The notes beneath the pieces were generated by a model, which saw only the letters and a list, made by a program, of their open reading frames with translations, had not been told where the DNA came from and ran no database searches. 64,000 nucleotides of DNA, taken from assembly GCA_051530055.1 (NCBI GenBank), contig CM121342.1, forward strand, positions 2,356,001-2,420,000, given 5' to 3'. This DNA comes from Neoechinorhynchus agilis. Its lineage: Eukaryota > Acanthocephala. This document shows positions 22,694-34,054 of the stretch, one piece after another; position 1 is the first letter of the stretch; every line of letters starts with the position of its first letter. The position numbers and the translations under genes were made by a program.

Positions 22694-23120
22694 ATCAAAT
22701 ACGATTATGTTTTAAGATCTAATAGTCAGCAACGGTCAGGATATCAAAAATGTACGAAATTATGGATTTATTGATTGCAGCAGTTTTTATAGTCTTGCAC
22801 TAAAACGCAATCGAATTATTCGCGCTTCTATTAAAAGGGCTTACATGTTGGGCTGATTAAACCTTTATATTTTTTAAGGATCTTAGATTTGCCTCACATA
22901 GATTTTTAGATAGCACAATGTTTTTAAACGATTTCTCACTATCATTAACTTCAATTGTTACTTTTTGAGTTAATTTGCCCGATCTTTGTGTTGGTGAACT
23001 TTGCGTAAACAAAAATATTCATGTTATTGCTAAGCAAAATTGTTCTGAAACTGATGAAGTTGTTTGAAATCATCGGCGGTATAAATTCGATGCTTACACC
23101 GACGAACATCGCTGAGCTCA
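22694..23120. other. Start of unique segment X, no gene seen
   Basis: Arm A ends here and single-copy sequence begins. No open frame or repeat of note before the mucin-like gene. Confidence 0.45.
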
Positions 23121-23678
23121 ATGAATACCTTTATCGTTTTTCTCTTTGTAACTTTACTTTCGACGGAATGCAGTTCGAAAAGTCTTAAATGCCTAAAGGG
23201 TAAATTAACCGGCGTGGACATGGATTTTGCAAACAAGGAGTTTAAATGCAAATCAATCGTCACTGAGATAATTCCATGCCCATCTTTTATTGAAACGCCA
23301 GGAGATTCCACAGAGGATGGATCTTCGGAGGATACAACACTTTGCTCAACGGCGGCCACTGTAAACTCGGACAGCACTGCAGGCGCGGCGCCAAATCCAA
23401 CATCAGCAGATAGCACAACTCAGAGTATAGAAGAGACGACTACTTCTGCAGCGACAACTGTTGGAGCTACTACTTCTGGAGGTACTACTTCGGTAGCGAC
23501 CACTTCTGGACCGACAGTTTCTTCAACAGGAACTACAAGCGGAGCAACCGACGAGGGATCGACAGTTGGGGCATCAGAAGGTGAAGGATCGACGGTTGGG
23601 GCATCAGAAGACGGAACCACAATGAGTGAAGCAATCACAACGGATGCAGAGGGAACAACCGCCCAACTACCACCTTGA
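23121..23678 (+). CDS. Secreted Ser/Thr-rich, mucin-like protein
   Basis: A frame of 185 codons. Residues 1-19 form a signal peptide (MNTFIVFLFVTLLSTECSS). Residues 20-60 hold four cysteines (LKCLKG, FKCKS, IPCPSF and a later TLCST). From about residue 75 the protein is almost wholly Thr, Ser, Ala and Gly, with imperfect repeats of the kind TTSGATT and two close repeats EGSTVGASE. Such a tail is a typical O-glycosylation substrate, so a surface-coat or secreted mucin is likely. There is no membrane anchor at the C-terminus. Single copy, in unique segment X between the arms, upstream of ISY1 on the same strand. Confidence 0.7.
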   Translation: MNTFIVFLFVTLLSTECSSKSLKCLKGKLTGVDMDFANKEFKCKSIVTEIIPCPSFIETPGDSTEDGSSEDTTLCSTAATVNSDSTAGAAPNPTSADSTTQSIEETTTSAATTVGATTSGGTTSVATTSGPTVSSTGTTSGATDEGSTVGASEGEGSTVGASEDGTTMSEAITTDAEGTTAQLPP

Positions 23679-23994
23679 GCAATAAGCGAAGGTTTATAGT
23701 TAGAATATCCAGTTGGACATTACCAGCTTGGTATATTAATAGAACGGCATGATTTAGTTGTGTGTTGGGCGAGGGATAAATAATGCAAGTATCTGCCATT
23801 ATTTTTAGTGTAAGAGAAATGCAACCTTCTTAAAAAATTTGTACGACGAATTTTTCGTTCGGTCCGTTAAAATCGATTGTTGGTGTCGCAGTTCGTTATA
23901 GAAAAATTGGATGCGGTGATTTGATTTATTTGGTAAAAACTCCTTGAACAAAAGTACTCCTTACGATACGACTTCAGTGATTTTAGATCATTAA

Positions 23995-24125
23995 CATTGT
24001 GTGTTGTAACAAATTTTGCATGAATTTTTAGATAGAATTGAATAAATGACTCTAATTCAATCAGTCGAAATATTCATTCGTCTTTAACGTGATCCCTCCT
24101 CTCAAGTTTTTGACAATACAACCTT
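23995..24125 (+). repeat. Dispersed repeat family 'R4', copy 1
   Basis: Closely related to 50165-50285. Both share GAATTTTTAGATAGAATTGA, then ATGACTCT, then AATTCAATCAGTCGAAATATT or its near match, then GATCCC and GTTTTTGACAA. Length is about 120-130 bp, and no coding or hairpin structure is evident. Confidence 0.65.
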
Positions 24126-24198
24126 ATTTCAGTCAATCTGAACTTTAGATGGCCAAGAAAGATCGTCCTAACAAAAGAGCGCTTGTATAATGAATTGT

Positions 24199-24290
24199 TC
24201 ACATTTGTTTATTGCGTAAAAATTAAAAGAATTTATTAAATTCGATATTTCGCCACAATCTTAAAGAGTGAATCCATTAACGTTGTTTAA
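24199..24290 (+). repeat. Dispersed repeat family 'R3' (foldback type), fragment
   Basis: Begins CACATTTGTTTATTGCGTAA and ends near CGATATTTCGCCACAATCTT. The same ends occur in opposite orders in the A' cassette at 37855-38010, where they form an inverted repeat. This one looks like one arm with an internal deletion. Confidence 0.5.
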
Positions 24291-24500
24291 AATACGCAGA
24301 AGAATCATTTGAAAGTAAGATCTAATTTTTGTAGGCAATATATTCGATGACGAAGATTTTGATGAATGTGATCGGGGCTCATTTCGTACTTTTAATATTT
24401 TTATTATTTTTAGCAGTGTGAGCTACGCGAATTTTCGATTTTCCATAAAGGTTCGAAAAAGTCAGTTAAAAATCAGCGATCGTCAGCAATCCTTTAAGAG

Positions 24501-25633
24501 ATGGTATGTCTTTTTTATCTTTTCCTCAACGATATCACAATTGTTTTCGCAGGCTCGAAATTCGGAAAAAGCGATGTGGGTTTAATTTTTTATTTTTCCT
24601 TCAGTTGATTCCTTTTAGGACCGCACTTGCTCGATGGCGCCAATTGCAGCTAAAACTTCAAGGAAAACTAAAAGACGTGAGCTTTATGATTAATTTTTTC
24701 ATTTACACAAATTTAGGACCGAAGACCCTTTTCGGCCGCTGAAGAGTTCAATGTTCGCCGAGCTGAACACTGGCGTCGAGATGTTATTCGCGAGATTGCT
24801 AGAAAGGTCACTCAGATCCAAAATGCTGGTTTGGGTGAATATAAAATCAGAGACCTAAATGACGACATCAATCGATTATTGAAGGAAAAGGAACACTGGG
24901 AAAAGCGAATTCTTCAACTCGGTGGACCCGACTACAAGGTTTTTTGTCGGGTAAAAAGACTTCATTTTAGATTTGATTTTAGAAAATAGGTCCGAAGATG
25001 TTGGATAAGGACGGAAAGGAGGTTAAAGGCAATCGTGGATACAAGTTTGTTCAAACTTTCCGTCACAAAATACGTAATTAGTTAGGTATTTCGGTGCTGC
25101 CAAAGATCTTCCTGGAGTCCGAGAATTATTTGATCAAGAACGTTAGTGTTTCTATCTATTTATACAAGGTCAAAAATTCAGTAATATAGCACCTCCCCAC
25201 CCAGTAGAACTCGCGGTGAACTCATGAAACTCATTGATCCGGAATATTTTGGATATTTGGACGAAGACGATGATTTTCTTGTCGAAGAGGAACGGCAATG
25301 TGAGATTGCGGCCTTAAAGAAGAAAGTTGAAGAGTTTGAGAAAAGATCAGCGAATGATCAACCGTATTTGGCAATGGATTCCGCTGCTAAGTGCTTTAAA
25401 GCCAAAGATGCTGACAGTATCCAAGAATCTTTTTTAAATATTCCATCCCAAGATGAAGTAAGTCGAGTATTTCGCTATGGATTTAATGTTCTGCGTTGAT
25501 TTAGGTGGAACGATTATTGGTTTCTATGCGGAAACAACAACTAATGGAGAAGTATGTGAGCGAAGAATTAACTGAGAAGGAATTCGAACCAAAAGATTTG
25601 TTAGGAAGGCGGAAACAACAAGTGAAATATTAA
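24501..25633 (+). CDS. ISY1: Pre-mRNA-splicing factor ISY1
   Basis: Eight exons splice in frame: 24501-24503 (only the ATG), 24553-24575, 24619-24676, 24717-24938, 24983-25044, 25086-25145, 25190-25457 and 25505-25633. The product opens MARNSEKAMTALARWRQLQL and contains QIQNAGLGEYKIRDLNDDIN, then GGPDYKKIGPKMLDKDGKEV, then GNRGYKYFGAAKDLPGVREL, RTRGELMKLIDPEYFGYLDE and a C-terminal helix ending LLGRRKQQVKY. These are the conserved blocks of ISY1 (NineTeen complex/spliceosome catalytic core) in order. The exon 6 donor (TTA then GTGTTT) was chosen because the nearer GTTAGT would break the frame. It is shorter than the human protein because the acidic insert is missing. Single copy, 185 bp before arm B. 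Confidence 0.95.
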
Positions 25634-25769
25634 ATTGCGTAGATTTTGTTCTTTGTTAAAGCATTGTGATAAAGAATTATTTCGCGAAAATATGTATCAA
25701 CGTTTACCCCATTGGTTATCATCTACCAATTCGGTTTTATTTCAAAAACGATCTCTAGTTTTGAATTAT

Positions 25770-25905
25770 TGGGTTCATCATCAGTTTGTTGTTCGCAGAA
25801 CGTCTTTAATAAATAATCATTCACTGTTTGTGAAGACTTTTGTAAACAATAATTCCAATCATATACCCCGGTACCTCACATACCGACGATCTCGATTTTA
25901 TTTAT
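25770..25905 (+). repeat. R1 family copy 2, crossing the left border of arm B
   Basis: Contains GGGTTCATCATCAGTTTGTT, then GCAGAACGTCTTTAATAAAT, then AATAATTCCAATCA and GTACCTCACATACCGACG, the ordered blocks of the R1 family. The inverted duplication starts inside it, at about 25818: bases right of that point are repeated in B', bases left of it are not. Confidence 0.75.
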
Positions 25906-26880
25906 CCATCGTGACCAATAGACCTAAATCCTTTGCGCTACCTAATTTTTAAACATTTAATTGGAAATTCCATGGAAGTATAGTGTAGATCGTAAGTGAA
26001 GGTAATTAGTTTTAATTCTAATACTTACATTTACTAGTCTCGGCGTTCTTGATTTTCTTGATTAACAATCGTCACATTCTCTTTTTCGTTAATTTTCTCC
26101 AGGCTAATAACTACATCCGCCATTACTTTATTGTACATTTTTTAGTCATTAGCATTTTAAAAAGTCGCTAATAAAGGAATACTGCGAGTTACTCACACAT
26201 TTCGGATAAAATTGTCAAAAAACTCTCAATTTTATCGCATTTTTTATTCATTCCATATCTCAAAAGTCAACAATTTGAATTCTTAAATTCCTCTTCAAAC
26301 TTAAATACTAGTGTCAAAGCAAGTGTTAATTTTTTGAAGATTGAAATGTTCATGTTTTTTATGGCAAAAAATTGAAAGAATTTATTAAGCCTTTCAAATT
26401 TTCCGCCATATAAAAACAAGTGGTAATCTCACGGCTATTGTACAAGTCGCGAACGCACAATCGCTCTAAGATTTTTGAAGTCCCTTTTTATATCTCCTAA
26501 TAATTAAACATCAAAAACGATGAAGGTTACTGTCGAAAATATGCCATTCTAAAAAATTATACAATATTCTTTTAAAGCATACTGCGTTCTAGCAAATATT
26601 TTCCGGGAGTGAAAATTTAAATTTCGTCAATACGGATAATTTTATGATCTTAAATGAAAATTAAGCTGATTTCGCTTCGAAAGGTCGGCAAATTGGATTT
26701 TGACATATGTAAATCAAAACAGTTAGTGTTTATTAACTCTTTTCTACACTCTCTGAAGCTCTAGGATAATATTTCACTTTAACCTGCTCTTATTGAACCT
26801 AAAATGAGAACGATCAAGTAAAAAGTGTAGTCAGTAACGTAGATTTTTTTAAATAAGTTTTTAATTTGCATGTTTTTCAT
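25906..26880. other. Arm B, non-coding, with a short foldback near 26339-26425
   Basis: No gene recognised. At 26339-26425 a TTTTTTATGGC/GCCATATAAAA pair flanks GAAAGAATTTATTAA, resembling the R3 foldback family in layout. The B' equivalent is near 45920-46000. Confidence 0.4.
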
Positions 26881-26884
26881 GATG

Positions 26885-28345
26885 ATTTCTTTGGGCGGGT
26901 TCCGCAGCAATCATCACTCATCCACAAGGTCATTTCTCAAATTAAATCTTATTTATCCTCGATAGGAAATCCTTCGGGAACCTATTTGATTTTGATTTAT
27001 TGGAAATATTTCGCGAGGTAAACCTTAACTCATCTAAGAGTATCAATCGCTGAACAACATATAACCATGAACCACTTACGGAGGCTTGAAGAATTAAGAC
27101 CAAGAACATTCGAAGAGCGCGGGTACTTTGTGAATAGATCAAAACACACCTTTTCCCCAAGGGAACTGCATTTGCTGAACAAGGGACCGGACTATATTAT
27201 GAAGCATCAGATTCGATCTACCAAAATACGATGTGATACAGAGCTTCTTATAAACTCACATCCAGAGCTGATTAGTTCAATAGTGGCCTACGACAGGAAA
27301 GCTCGTAGTCGTAACGTTCGCAACGATAATGGTGAGATGGTAATTGCGAAGTCTCTGAAGGAAGTGCCATCAATAGTGATTTGCAAATCCGACAAAGGAC
27401 GTGCTTTCGTAGCTGTGGACATGGAAAGTTATCAGAACGAGGCTTTGGATCTTCGGACAAATTTGAGAGACTGGCTTGAGATCCCACGAGAAGCACAGAA
27501 ACTAGATTTAACGGTTTTCTCAGGAATTTGTTGAACCGGTCTGTGATTAGTCCTCAATTTTACAACATGAAGCGATCATCATCGGCTAAATGTGCGTTTC
27601 TCTATCTCCTCCCGAAGATACACAACCCATCCTGCAGTACCGTCCGATTATAGCCAATTATATCTTTCAATCATCGCCTATCCAAAAGGATGAATGCTTT
27701 ATTATGATTGATTTTAAGCACATTTTCCTTGCACATCAAAGATGGACCCACGTTTGCGATTGAGATCAGGAAAATTAACGTTAAGCTCTACAGAATGTTT
27801 ATGGCCCGTGGTGAATGCTCTGTTCACCAACGTCCCGTCGACTAAAACGATCGAATTATCGGCTATGTTACTATCGAAGAATTGTAGTGAACCACGTTTG
27901 GACCTTGGTACGTGGCAGTCCCTAATTCAATGATGCACGAGTATGACTGCCTTTGAATTTTGAGGGTGCTTTGTACGATCAAAAAGATGGTGTAGCCATG
28001 GGATCGCCATTAGCCCCGACCTCGGCCGACATCTACATGCGGGATTGGGAGTCCACTTTCTTGGAGCTTCATAGTTATGTAAATAGTTGGCGGCGTTATG
28101 TGGACGATGTATTCATTCTGACTGATTCAAACAACAACAGAGATTCTCCAAATGCTGAACTTAACACTCAAGATCTTTACATCCAGTGGACAGTCAATGA
28201 AGAGAACATCAACGGTGAGGTTTCGTTTCTGGACGTCCTTGTCAAGCATCTGCACAAGGCAAAGTTACTACTTCACTTTATCGCAAGGAGAATCTACCAT
28301 GGGGACCACCACAATGGTCAAGTCACCAACCGATGAGGTATAAAA
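26885..28345 (+). mobile_element. Penelope-like retroelement (PLE) fossil in arm B
   Basis: The frame near 27067-27534 has the PLE N-terminal style (FSPRELHLLNKGPDYIMKHQ, later VICKSDKGRAFVAVDMESY). The frame near 27953-28336 has the later reverse transcriptase motifs: GVAMGSPLAPTSADIYM, WRRYVDDVFILTDSNNN and NGEVSFLDVLVKHL. This combination is the reverse transcriptase of Penelope-like elements. No GIY-YIG endonuclease was seen. The coding part is broken in several places and incomplete, so it is a fossil. The copy in B' has the same breaks, so it was dead before the duplication. Confidence 0.85.
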
Positions 28346-28614
28346 ACTCGGCTGTCATGTCCTATTTACGAAGAGTTTTTCTTATTTCCTCTACTCGATT
28401 TGCATGGATTAGGGAAAAATTATACAAATCCTATTTGAGGTTCTTTAGTAGAGTAAGTGTATCAATGCAAAATGAACTAAAATAAAAAATCAAAGTTTAT
28501 TTTATTCTGCCTAATATCACTTCTTGTCTCTCAATTCGAAGAATGTTACCCAAGTACTGTTCAGTCTATATATTTCAAAGGAATTTGCATAATCTTTCGT
28601 CACTATGTTTTTTT

Positions 28615-28832
28615 ATTGTACGTTGGCGAATCCTGTCCCCGGTGTTGTCGTTACTCATTTATTTATTTATTATAGAAAGCTGTTAATGTCATCTCCATTT
28701 TAGAGACAGAAGAGGCAAGGAAAACCTTGCGAAATATTTCTCAAATAAATAAATGAGTAACGACAACACCGGGGACAGGGCTCCAACGTACAATCAAATT
28801 CAACCCGAGGACAATGATATATGACACTATGT
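28615..28832. repeat. R2 family foldback in arm B
   Basis: TGTACGTTGGCGAATCCTGT, then CCCCGGTGTTGTCGTTACTC and ATTTATTTATT, are mirrored about 90 bp later by AAATAAATAAATGAGTAACG and ACAACACCGGGGACAG. This makes near-perfect inverted arms of about 45 bp around a unique loop. The right side runs on to ATGATATATGAC, the same extension seen in arm A. A non-autonomous foldback or MITE-like element. The B' copy is at about 43505-43720. Confidence 0.75.
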
Positions 28833-29071
28833 TTTTTACTTTGTTTTATTTTATAACAAACACTAATTGGCATTTCTTCTTTTTTGATTGGAACCCACTT
28901 TATGCTCTTTACATCCAGGTTTTGCAAAAGATTCTAATGGATTTGTTTACAAAAGTATAAATATTAGGTAAAAATGACACTTTTTCGTTCTTAAAGTTCA
29001 GGGTATTTTTAAGTTATAAAACTTAATTTTTTAAACACAAACAAATTATTACATGAATTCTCGCATTCTCA
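28833..29071. other. Arm B, no gene recognised
   Basis: 3' flank of the four-helix membrane protein gene. Short frames only. Confidence 0.4.
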
Positions 29072-29785
29072 TCACTCTGCAAGTTGCATCATTATCCGTC
29101 GATACCGTCTTGGGAGATCGTTAAAATCCGCAAAATTGTCCCGTCTACGGCCCTCCTCAATCTCCGTTTGAGATGGTGGCGGTGGCGCCTGATAACGTCT
29201 TACGCGGGTAATTGTTATTCTTAGGTTTTAAAAGTAAAGAATAACGATTCAAAATGTATACATTTACCTTTGTCTGATTGTTCTTTGTCGTGGATAAGGG
29301 ATCTCAGCTTCAATTTGAAGATAAATAGCAACCACTGCTGCCAATGCAGCGAACGATGACACAGAAAGGCTTACTGCAAGCGAGAAACTGCGGATTGAGA
29401 TCCGTCTTTCCGTGTAAATAAACACCGGCAGTAACGTAATTTGAGGAAATACTAAACGATGAATACTTTTTGAAGAAAAGAAAAATCGAACCTGATAATG
29501 TTATAAAGATGAGTGATAATTCAGTGGCCACCCTCATTAGACTCTTTGATCGGTTTGCGTTGTAGTAATTTCGAGAAAATAATACGCTGGCTATTGCGAC
29601 TCCAATGATTGGTTTATCTGTACGATAAAGATTTACGCGTCTAATTGAAATTAAATTACATTACAGTCAAATGTTCGAAATGATTTTGGAGGATCTGAGT
29701 AGATGGTTATTGATATAAAAATAATAATCACGGCCAATGCGGCTATCAAATATTTTAACCAATTATTCAGTGCCTGAGTCTGCAT
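29072..29785 (-). CDS. Predicted four-helix membrane protein, copy in arm B
   Basis: This mirrors the B' gene at 42544-43257. Four exons with short GT-AG introns give an in-frame product. Helix 1 is near WLKYLIAALAVIIIFISITI, helix 2 is IIGVAIASVLFS, helix 3 is LSLIFITLSVFPQITLLPVF and helix 4 is SLAVSLSVSSFAALAAVVAI. A cytosolic-looking tail rich in Arg, Pro and acidic residues follows (YQAPPPPSQTEIEEGRRR) and ends IMMQLAE. The Pro-rich run could bind SH3 or WW domains. No family was recognised. Exon positions by mirror image: about 29665-29785, 29492-29617, 29268-29451 and 29072-29219. The arm copies agree in length to the base. Confidence 0.6.
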
Positions 29786-30992
29786 TTTCGTAATGTTTCT
29801 CACTAGTTTCTTATTTTATGTTTTTGAAGTAAAAATCTGAGGTATAGCGAAGAAACAGAATAAGGGGGTTCCGTATTGTTACGCCCAGATTTTGCAAACA
29901 CATAAAAAATAGCTGCATTTTTATTGGTTGAATTTTGTGCTCGCGCGTGTGTAAAACCGGCGAAGATAGAAAAGGCACTAAAATTATCTTGAAACGGACC
30001 AATTAGAGCGAAGAGGAGTAAAAACCAAATGGAAAAAATTGAAAATAAAACGACTCTTAAAAAAATAATCATGTCATTCGAAAATATTAAATAACTTTCC
30101 AATTCGCCGCAGTATAAGATATTTCTTGAGCGCAGTAAAGTATGAAAGACCTTCATTATGAGATTGTGACCTTAATGACCATTTAAAGTCTTAATCAAAT
30201 GCATCCTTAATTAGACACGTGTTGATATATGATCATAAAAATTTTGCAATAATCTAAAAAAATTATTCATGCCACATTAAACAATGTAGAACCAGCGTTC
30301 AGTATTCGTATTTTTTGTGTATTAACGATTTCCGATTATTAATATATATGCAAGATGATTAAGTTGCTGATATTTCTACAGTCGACAATTATCTGGATAG
30401 ATAACGATAGACAAAAAATCAGAGTCCGATATATATTTTAGCGTCTTTATGCGTGGCTCAGCCAGTTGCTTTTTCCATCGAGAAGTATATAATGGTTTTT
30501 ACCATACACGGCAAAATTATGATGGACACACAGTTCACCGATCCGGCTTAGGAAAGCGCTGGTCTGCGTTCAATGCCCATGAGTATAAAGTTATAAGTTT
30601 GTAAGAATCCCTCCGGACTCTCAGATGCTTCCCCGAGGATACGGGACTCATCACTTCATTCAGCGGCTAAAGTTGTCAAATATATCATCGATTTTTTAAT
30701 GAACAAATAAAGTCCATTCAAAAACAATTTTATATACATGAAAACCCAAGATGAACATCGAATAAAACGCACCGATGAACCCAAAAATATCAAGGAACTC
30801 TCAGTTTTCAACAATTTTCGACTAGAATTCCTCCTTTTTCGAAAATTTACTGGAATGAAAACGGCAACGCTTTCCAAGCAGTTCTGTTTTTTGGAGGCGT
30901 CAATGAGTATACGATGACTAGTATGTTTCTCCGAATTTAAAAAGAACTGCTATAGCAATGAGATCTGTTTCGAACAACCTTAAACTGCAAAA
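29786..30992. other. Arm B, uncertain small frames
   Basis: A 117-codon frame at 29803-30156 (minus) and a 73-codon one at 30656-30877 (minus) are open in both arms but differ by amino-acid changes. They look like AT-rich chance frames or 5' UTR of the membrane protein gene. No domain is visible. Confidence 0.3.
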
Positions 30993-31157
30993 ATGGTCGA
31001 CGTTTTATCGTTGATATTTACGCCAAATTTACTTCTATGCCGAATAATTGGTGCTGCGATAGCCATCTTCATGCAAACAGTGACATTGTTTAAGAATATC
31101 TTTAAAATATCAATTTATGCGCCGATCAGGGCGTATGAACTTGAACTACAATCGTAA
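30993..31157 (+). CDS. Very small membrane peptide, copy in arm B
   Basis: A 54-codon frame, too short for usual gene finders: MVDVLSLIFTPNLLLCRIIG, then a helix AAIAIFMQTVTLFKNIF and the end YAPIRAYELELQS. The tail resembles the MPLWSFRAYVYED stretch of the arm A cassette protein (a Pro, then an RAY triplet and an acidic end), which may or may not be chance. The B' copy (41225-41389, minus) differs by at least one codon (Val to Phe at residue 4). Confidence 0.35.
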   Translation: MVDVLSLIFTPNLLLCRIIGAAIAIFMQTVTLFKNIFKISIYAPIRAYELELQS

Positions 31158-32391
31158 TACCCTAAATTCTGTGTGTATGTGGTTGTGATTCTGTGGATTA
31201 CAATACATTATTAAATCGTTCAAATTTTGGCGCGAAGAAGAGTTTCGATTAAAAAGTGCTTGCAAGTTTGTGAAAAATACACCTCAGTGCTCACATCCTT
31301 TCAGAATTTATAAACTTTGCTTTATTGAGATTCGATAAAAAGAACTCAGTCAAGTTTTTCATGGGAATAAACAACAATTATCGAACCGGTTCTTTAGGCA
31401 AATGCTCAAGATAACGATTTATTACAATCTATAAAGACTAATGAATATTGGGGAAATGTGAAACTAACAATTTGAATTGATAATGACTGAATCAATGAGT
31501 GGGAACACCTTAACGATCGCTCTCGGGTATAGTGGACGGACCAAAATATTAACAAACTTTACTTGTTAACAAAATAGATTATTATTTTCACTTAATCGAT
31601 TGCAAGTATCTCCTTCACGTCGCGAAACATGTAAGCTTTAATTTTATGAAGTTTCTTTGCAATAAACTTTATATATGCCAGAAACTATAGCACAAATATC
31701 CTACTTAGGATTTAAGTTGCCGAACCGATGGTCAACCATGCGCGCGAAACTTACCGTTGCAACGAATGGTGGCAAGCGGCCGGCTATTAATACATTTTTA
31801 TTTATTTTAAATCGCATACACTCAATTTAATACATTGAACACACCAATATCTGCTGATAAGAAGGAGTTATAGATCCCAATGCAATCCAATATTATTTAA
31901 TCAAAAATCATGAATCCCCATACTTGGAACTCCATTTTAAAAAATAACCTAGTCCAATAACGATAAAATCCAAACGTCCATCCAATCATTTCGATTTGAT
32001 GATGATGGCGATAGTCAAGTAAAGTGTCATCTTCGATTATATATGTCGTTATTGAAGACGACAAAACATTTGTCAAGTGTAATAGACGAACGAACCACGG
32101 TTTGTTCTAAATTGGATTCATGGTTTAATAAGAAAGAGTAGCTGTAAAGGCGGGCGTTTAGGAGTTCCTAGATTGCACTGAGATTTACTGCGTGGCGATA
32201 TTGCTTTGATGTAGGAAACTCAGTTCACAATCTCAGTCTTTTAATAACCGATAAGGTAATCTCCGTATACCCACCATTACTGAATCACTCACAAGATATA
32301 CTTTCCATTTTCAAAGGTCATCTTTAGCCTAAATGAATTTTCGAAGTTGTTTCGTCTTATATGACCTATGTAATTTTTTCAATCTGTCTAG
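31158..32391. other. Arm B, no gene recognised
   Basis: Could contain upstream exons of the frame that starts at 32392, but I could not place any with confidence. Confidence 0.35.
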
Positions 32392-32691
32392 TTGGAAATA
32401 AGACTGACGGGTGCCAAACACAAAATTTATTTTGAGGAATCTCACTACTCTGGGTTGAATGTACTAGTTGATGACTTTAACGATCCATCGAATCAGCGGA
32501 CCAATGAAATCATTCGCGCAACTGATTCATATGCATTCATCGAATCCCTCATACAACACCATTCCGAAGGTTGTCCTGCGTCCCTAGATGCGGTTAATTG
32601 CATGCCGATTTTTCATAAAAGATTTGATTTAAAATCGTCGTACATCGCTAATTTTTGGCTTTCTAAAAACTTCGATTTTGATAGGTTGTAA
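32392..32691 (+). CDS. Probable last exon of an unrecognised gene, copy in arm B
   Basis: A 99-codon frame of soluble, balanced composition (KIYFEESHYSGLNVLVDDF, then FIESLIQHHSEGCPASLDAV and ANFWLSKNFDFDRL). It is preceded immediately by TTTTTTCAATCTGTCTAG, a good intron acceptor, so the true exon probably starts at 32391 or 32392 and lacks its own start codon. It is identical in B' (39691-39990, minus). The amino-acid content is unlike a chance AT-rich frame. Upstream exons were not found, and no family was recognised. Confidence 0.5.
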   Translation: MEIRLTGAKHKIYFEESHYSGLNVLVDDFNDPSNQRTNEIIRATDSYAFIESLIQHHSEGCPASLDAVNCMPIFHKRFDLKSSYIANFWLSKNFDFDRL

Positions 32692-33841
32692 AGGAGTAAG
32701 ATAAGGATTTCCTAAATGGAGGAGGCGTTTGAGGAAGGAAAATTTTAAAGGCATTGCCTTTGAGGGAAAGTACAAACGAATTTCTCAGGATCCCTCTCGG
32801 GTAGCGATTAAGTAAAGTGGATAGACTTATAATTCATCCGGGTACGATAATTCAATGTAGCTACTACTGAATCTTTGTGTTCGCTTTCTCGAATAAATCT
32901 TATTCTTCCAATAAATATTATTTGCAATTAATATAAACCGATTGTTCCATTGTCTAGTTTGAGTGAACTGCCAGCGACGAGGAATATAATAGAATGCTTT
33001 AACGCAACTAACTTTGATTTAGACTTTCAATTTCTATTAAAACGAGATCATCTTTCAGGAGATCTCAATTTAATGTAGAAGGCAGAACTTGTCCGTTAAT
33101 CAACGGGAAACGACGAATAATTCGTCACTTTTTCATCGGCGAAGGAACCATCAGTGCCTTTAAACAGTAATTCTAAAGTCGTTCCCTTTTCACATCAGCA
33201 AAACAATCCTAAACCCAATTAATTTCATCCTCTCCAACCTCCGCCCCCCCCCACATTTTTCCATACCATCAACCGAAATGAGCCAACCTCACGGAAATAA
33301 TCACCAATTCTCACCCAACCGAACCCGTAATCCACTCCATAATCAACATTGATTTAACCTATCAGAAATCGAGTGTTGATAAAGACCCAAAAGTACATTG
33401 GTCCTATTACTTTTTCGATTAAGAAATAAGCGTGTTATTATTATAAGTCCATCAAGATTGTGATATTATATTTATTGTTTTAAAAGCACTACTTAGCATC
33501 GGATCAAAAAACTTCAATTGTTCTCTAAGCTGAAAACGTTGAAATTTTTTTAAAAGATGCCAATGAAAGCTATATTCGCAAAAAAATAATCAAGCAAATT
33601 AACGACGCTCTTCTATTCCATCTATAAAGCAATTTACATCTAACGAATTGATTTGATACCTACTGAAAAAATTAGGTCGTTTCTGTTTTATAGGAAAAGA
33701 TTTTACAAGACTATTCGACATCGCGTTTATTTGAAATTGGATTTTACTTTTTTATACGGATTTAAGTAATTGCTTCTCACGTTCATTCTCGGCAATAAAT
33801 TCATCAATCAAAGAGATGAAACTTAATAGAAATTTTCATTC

Positions 33842-34054
33842 TCAGTTCGTTTCTTCACTCGATTGTTCGTCTTGGGAAATATCGTTATTTAACTTTTGTT
33901 TCTTACAGTATAGGGCCATTGAAAGAAGAAATAAAACGTAAGCAACAAAAAGAGCCATAGAAACAAGCAGAAATGCTATCCATTTTGCAAGATTCATTCT
34001 ACGAATATCAACGAAAAAGGTGTAAGCAACGAAGTAAAAATTATTGGTTGCCAT
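33842..34054 (-). CDS. Single-pass small membrane protein, copy in arm A'
   Basis: Identical in residue sequence to the frame at 21607-21819: a polar start, one long transmembrane helix, a basic stop-transfer stretch and an acidic tail. See that entry for layout. Confidence 0.5.
   Translation of the reverse strand: MATNNFYFVAYTFFVDIRRMNLAKWIAFLLVSMALFVAYVLFLLSMALYCKKQKLNNDISQDEQSSEETN

Larger units (their letters stand above)
25818..32966 (+). repeat. Inverted-repeat arm B (partner B' at 39416-46518)
   Basis: From TCATTCACTGTTTGTGAAG at the left to TGTCTAGTTTGAGTGA at the right, the sequence recurs on the other strand at 39416-46518. Examples are the frames at 27067-27534 against 45268-44801 and 32392-32691 against 39990-39691. 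Scattered single-base differences are visible, some of them changing codons, so divergence is a little higher than, or similar to, A against A'. Confidence 0.93.

Noticed and set aside
24060-24130. Blocks near 24.1 and 50.2 kb considered as a tRNA-derived SINE.
   Set aside because: No A and B box pair, no tRNA-like fold and no A-rich tail that I could identify, so they are listed only as a dispersed repeat.
25188-25200. An apparent frameshift in ISY1 between the exons near 25145 and 25190.
   Set aside because: Using the donor GTGTTT four bases after the more typical GTTAGT restores the frame and the family sequence, so no defect is needed.
29803-30156. A 117-codon frame beside the four-helix gene in arm B, also in B'.
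   Set aside because: Two amino-acid changes between nearly identical arms, skewed Phe/Ile/Leu content and a position directly before the membrane gene suggest leader sequence or a chance frame.
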